From the NCBI GenBank assembly GCA_947626825.1, contig CANQTM010000001.1, forward strand, positions 1-32,567: a stretch of 32,567 nucleotides of DNA. The letters are read 5' to 3'. The translations under genes were made by a program, and so were the position numbers. This DNA comes from an uncultured Bacilli bacterium. Its GTDB lineage: Bacteria > Bacillota_I > Bacilli_A > RFN20 > CAG-631. The notes beneath the pieces were generated by a model. It was not told the origin of the DNA and made no database searches. It was given only the letters and a program-made list of their open reading frames with translations. This document shows positions 32,213-32,567 of this stretch, in pieces (the first letter of the stretch is position 1; each line of letters starts with the position of its first letter).

Positions 32213-32261
32213 TATTTGTAAAAGGAAAAATAAAAAATAAAAGGTATTAGAAGTTGTAATT

Positions 32262-32293
32262 TTAAAAAACTCTTCACACTTAGGGCTTTTTAA
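32262..32293 (+). terminator. Possible terminator after glpK
   Basis: A seven-pair A/T stem (32262-32268 with 32287-32293), one A-C mismatch, then three pairs around a 10-nt loop. The right arm contains five T. It overlaps the next promoter. Confidence 0.5.
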
Positions 32294-32301
32294 GGTATAA
32301 T
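32273..32301 (+). promoter_or_regulatory. Promoter of the last lipoprotein gene
   Basis: TTCACA (32273-32278), 17-bp spacer, TATAAT (32296-32301); start near 32308. Confidence 0.8.
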
Positions 32302-32311
32302 ATTACTAGAA

Positions 32312-32342
32312 AAGCAAATTTTATTAAGGAGGAAAATTGCTT
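32312..32342 (+). promoter_or_regulatory. Hairpin displaying the ribosome site in its loop
   Basis: AAGCAAATTTT (32312-32322) pairs with AAAATTGCTT (32333-32342) with one bulged A; the 10-nt loop contains AAGGAGG and the stem ends at the ATG. The mRNA would begin at this hairpin. Confidence 0.65.
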
Positions 32343-32567
32343 ATGAAAAAAAATATGTTAACGCTTACAATGCTTTCTTTGCTTGCAATGACAGTAGCTG
32401 GATGCGGTAATAAAACTAATAGTAACTCAAATAACAATAGCGAAGACAGCAACCCACCAGTTGCTTGGCCTGAAGAACAACAAGAAGATATCTATGGCGT
32501 TTTGCCAGAAGATGTAAAAAATGCTAATGTTTCAATTGATTTACTAGTTTACATTGAAGGACAAAAT
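32343..32567 (+). CDS. Lipoprotein, N-terminal part (cut by window end)
   Basis: 75 residues are visible. MKKNMLTLTM... leads to a lipobox with C21 (TVAGC), then a Ser/Asn-rich linker and the start of a mature domain (VSIDLLVYIEGQN). The layout resembles substrate-binding lipoproteins of ABC transporters, and the linker resembles that of OppA in this window, but too little is visible to name it. ATG 32343 follows AGGAGG by ten bases. It has its own strong promoter, so it need not be linked to glpK. Confidence 0.8.
   Translation, partial: MKKNMLTLTMLSLLAMTVAGCGNKTNSNSNNNSEDSNPPVAWPEEQQEDIYGVLPEDVKNANVSIDLLVYIEGQN

Overview
The window is about 32.6 kb of very AT-rich DNA from a low-GC Firmicute of the Bacilli / Erysipelotrichia / Mollicutes-relative type. 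Support for this: OmpR-type two-component genes, a CdaA diadenylate cyclase, lipobox lipoproteins that begin MKK, strong AGGAGG-type ribosome sites, and an Opp system whose ATPases and permease carry large insertions of the kind seen in Mollicutes. The standard code is used: Trp is TGG and the response regulator ends in TGA. A germination protease (gpr) gene suggests a spore-forming lineage. I do not name a species.

Layout. 1-8.1 kb: a zinc-ribbon membrane protein (-), a U32/DUF3656 protein (+), an MFS/GPH carrier (+), a metallophosphoesterase (-), an Mrp-type P-loop Fe-S carrier (+), and a ferritin-kinase pair (-). 8.4-10.1 kb: a Sel1-repeat protein (-), two tandem copies of a tiny RNA gene each with its own promoter and terminator, and tRNA-Leu(CAA) (-). 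10.2-15 kb: a small Smr protein, a DUF3899-like membrane protein, then PepSY lipoprotein -> response regulator -> histidine kinase, all on the minus strand. The lipoprotein promoter carries two perfect contiguous 11-bp repeats that look like the regulator's own binding site, and the regulator-kinase leader contains a terminator-like hairpin just after its promoter. 15-23.5 kb: oppABCDF. OppC has an extracytoplasmic insert of about 330 residues, OppD a 150-residue and OppF a 90-residue charged helical insert. 23.7-24.9 kb: an orphan lipoprotein, a 22-bp tandem repeat, and a short transcription unit that may encode a 24-residue membrane peptide. 24.9-32.6 kb: a DUF4127 protein (-), gpr, a small membrane protein, fmt with a two-thioredoxin lipoprotein, cdaA (-), glpK, and the start of another lipoprotein.

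How the parts work together. The Opp system imports peptides. The PepSY lipoprotein and two-component system look like an envelope-stress circuit with positive feedback. CdaA makes c-di-AMP. GlpK feeds glycerol into metabolism. Fmt formylates initiator tRNA.

The least ordinary signals are in RNA. First, there are the two miniature RNA genes at 9.65-9.91 kb. Second, at three genes (fmt, smr, and the zinc-ribbon gene) a perfect inverted repeat sits between the only good Shine-Dalgarno sequence and the start codon, as if a hairpin brings the two together. Third, several transcripts appear to start with a 5'-terminal hairpin.
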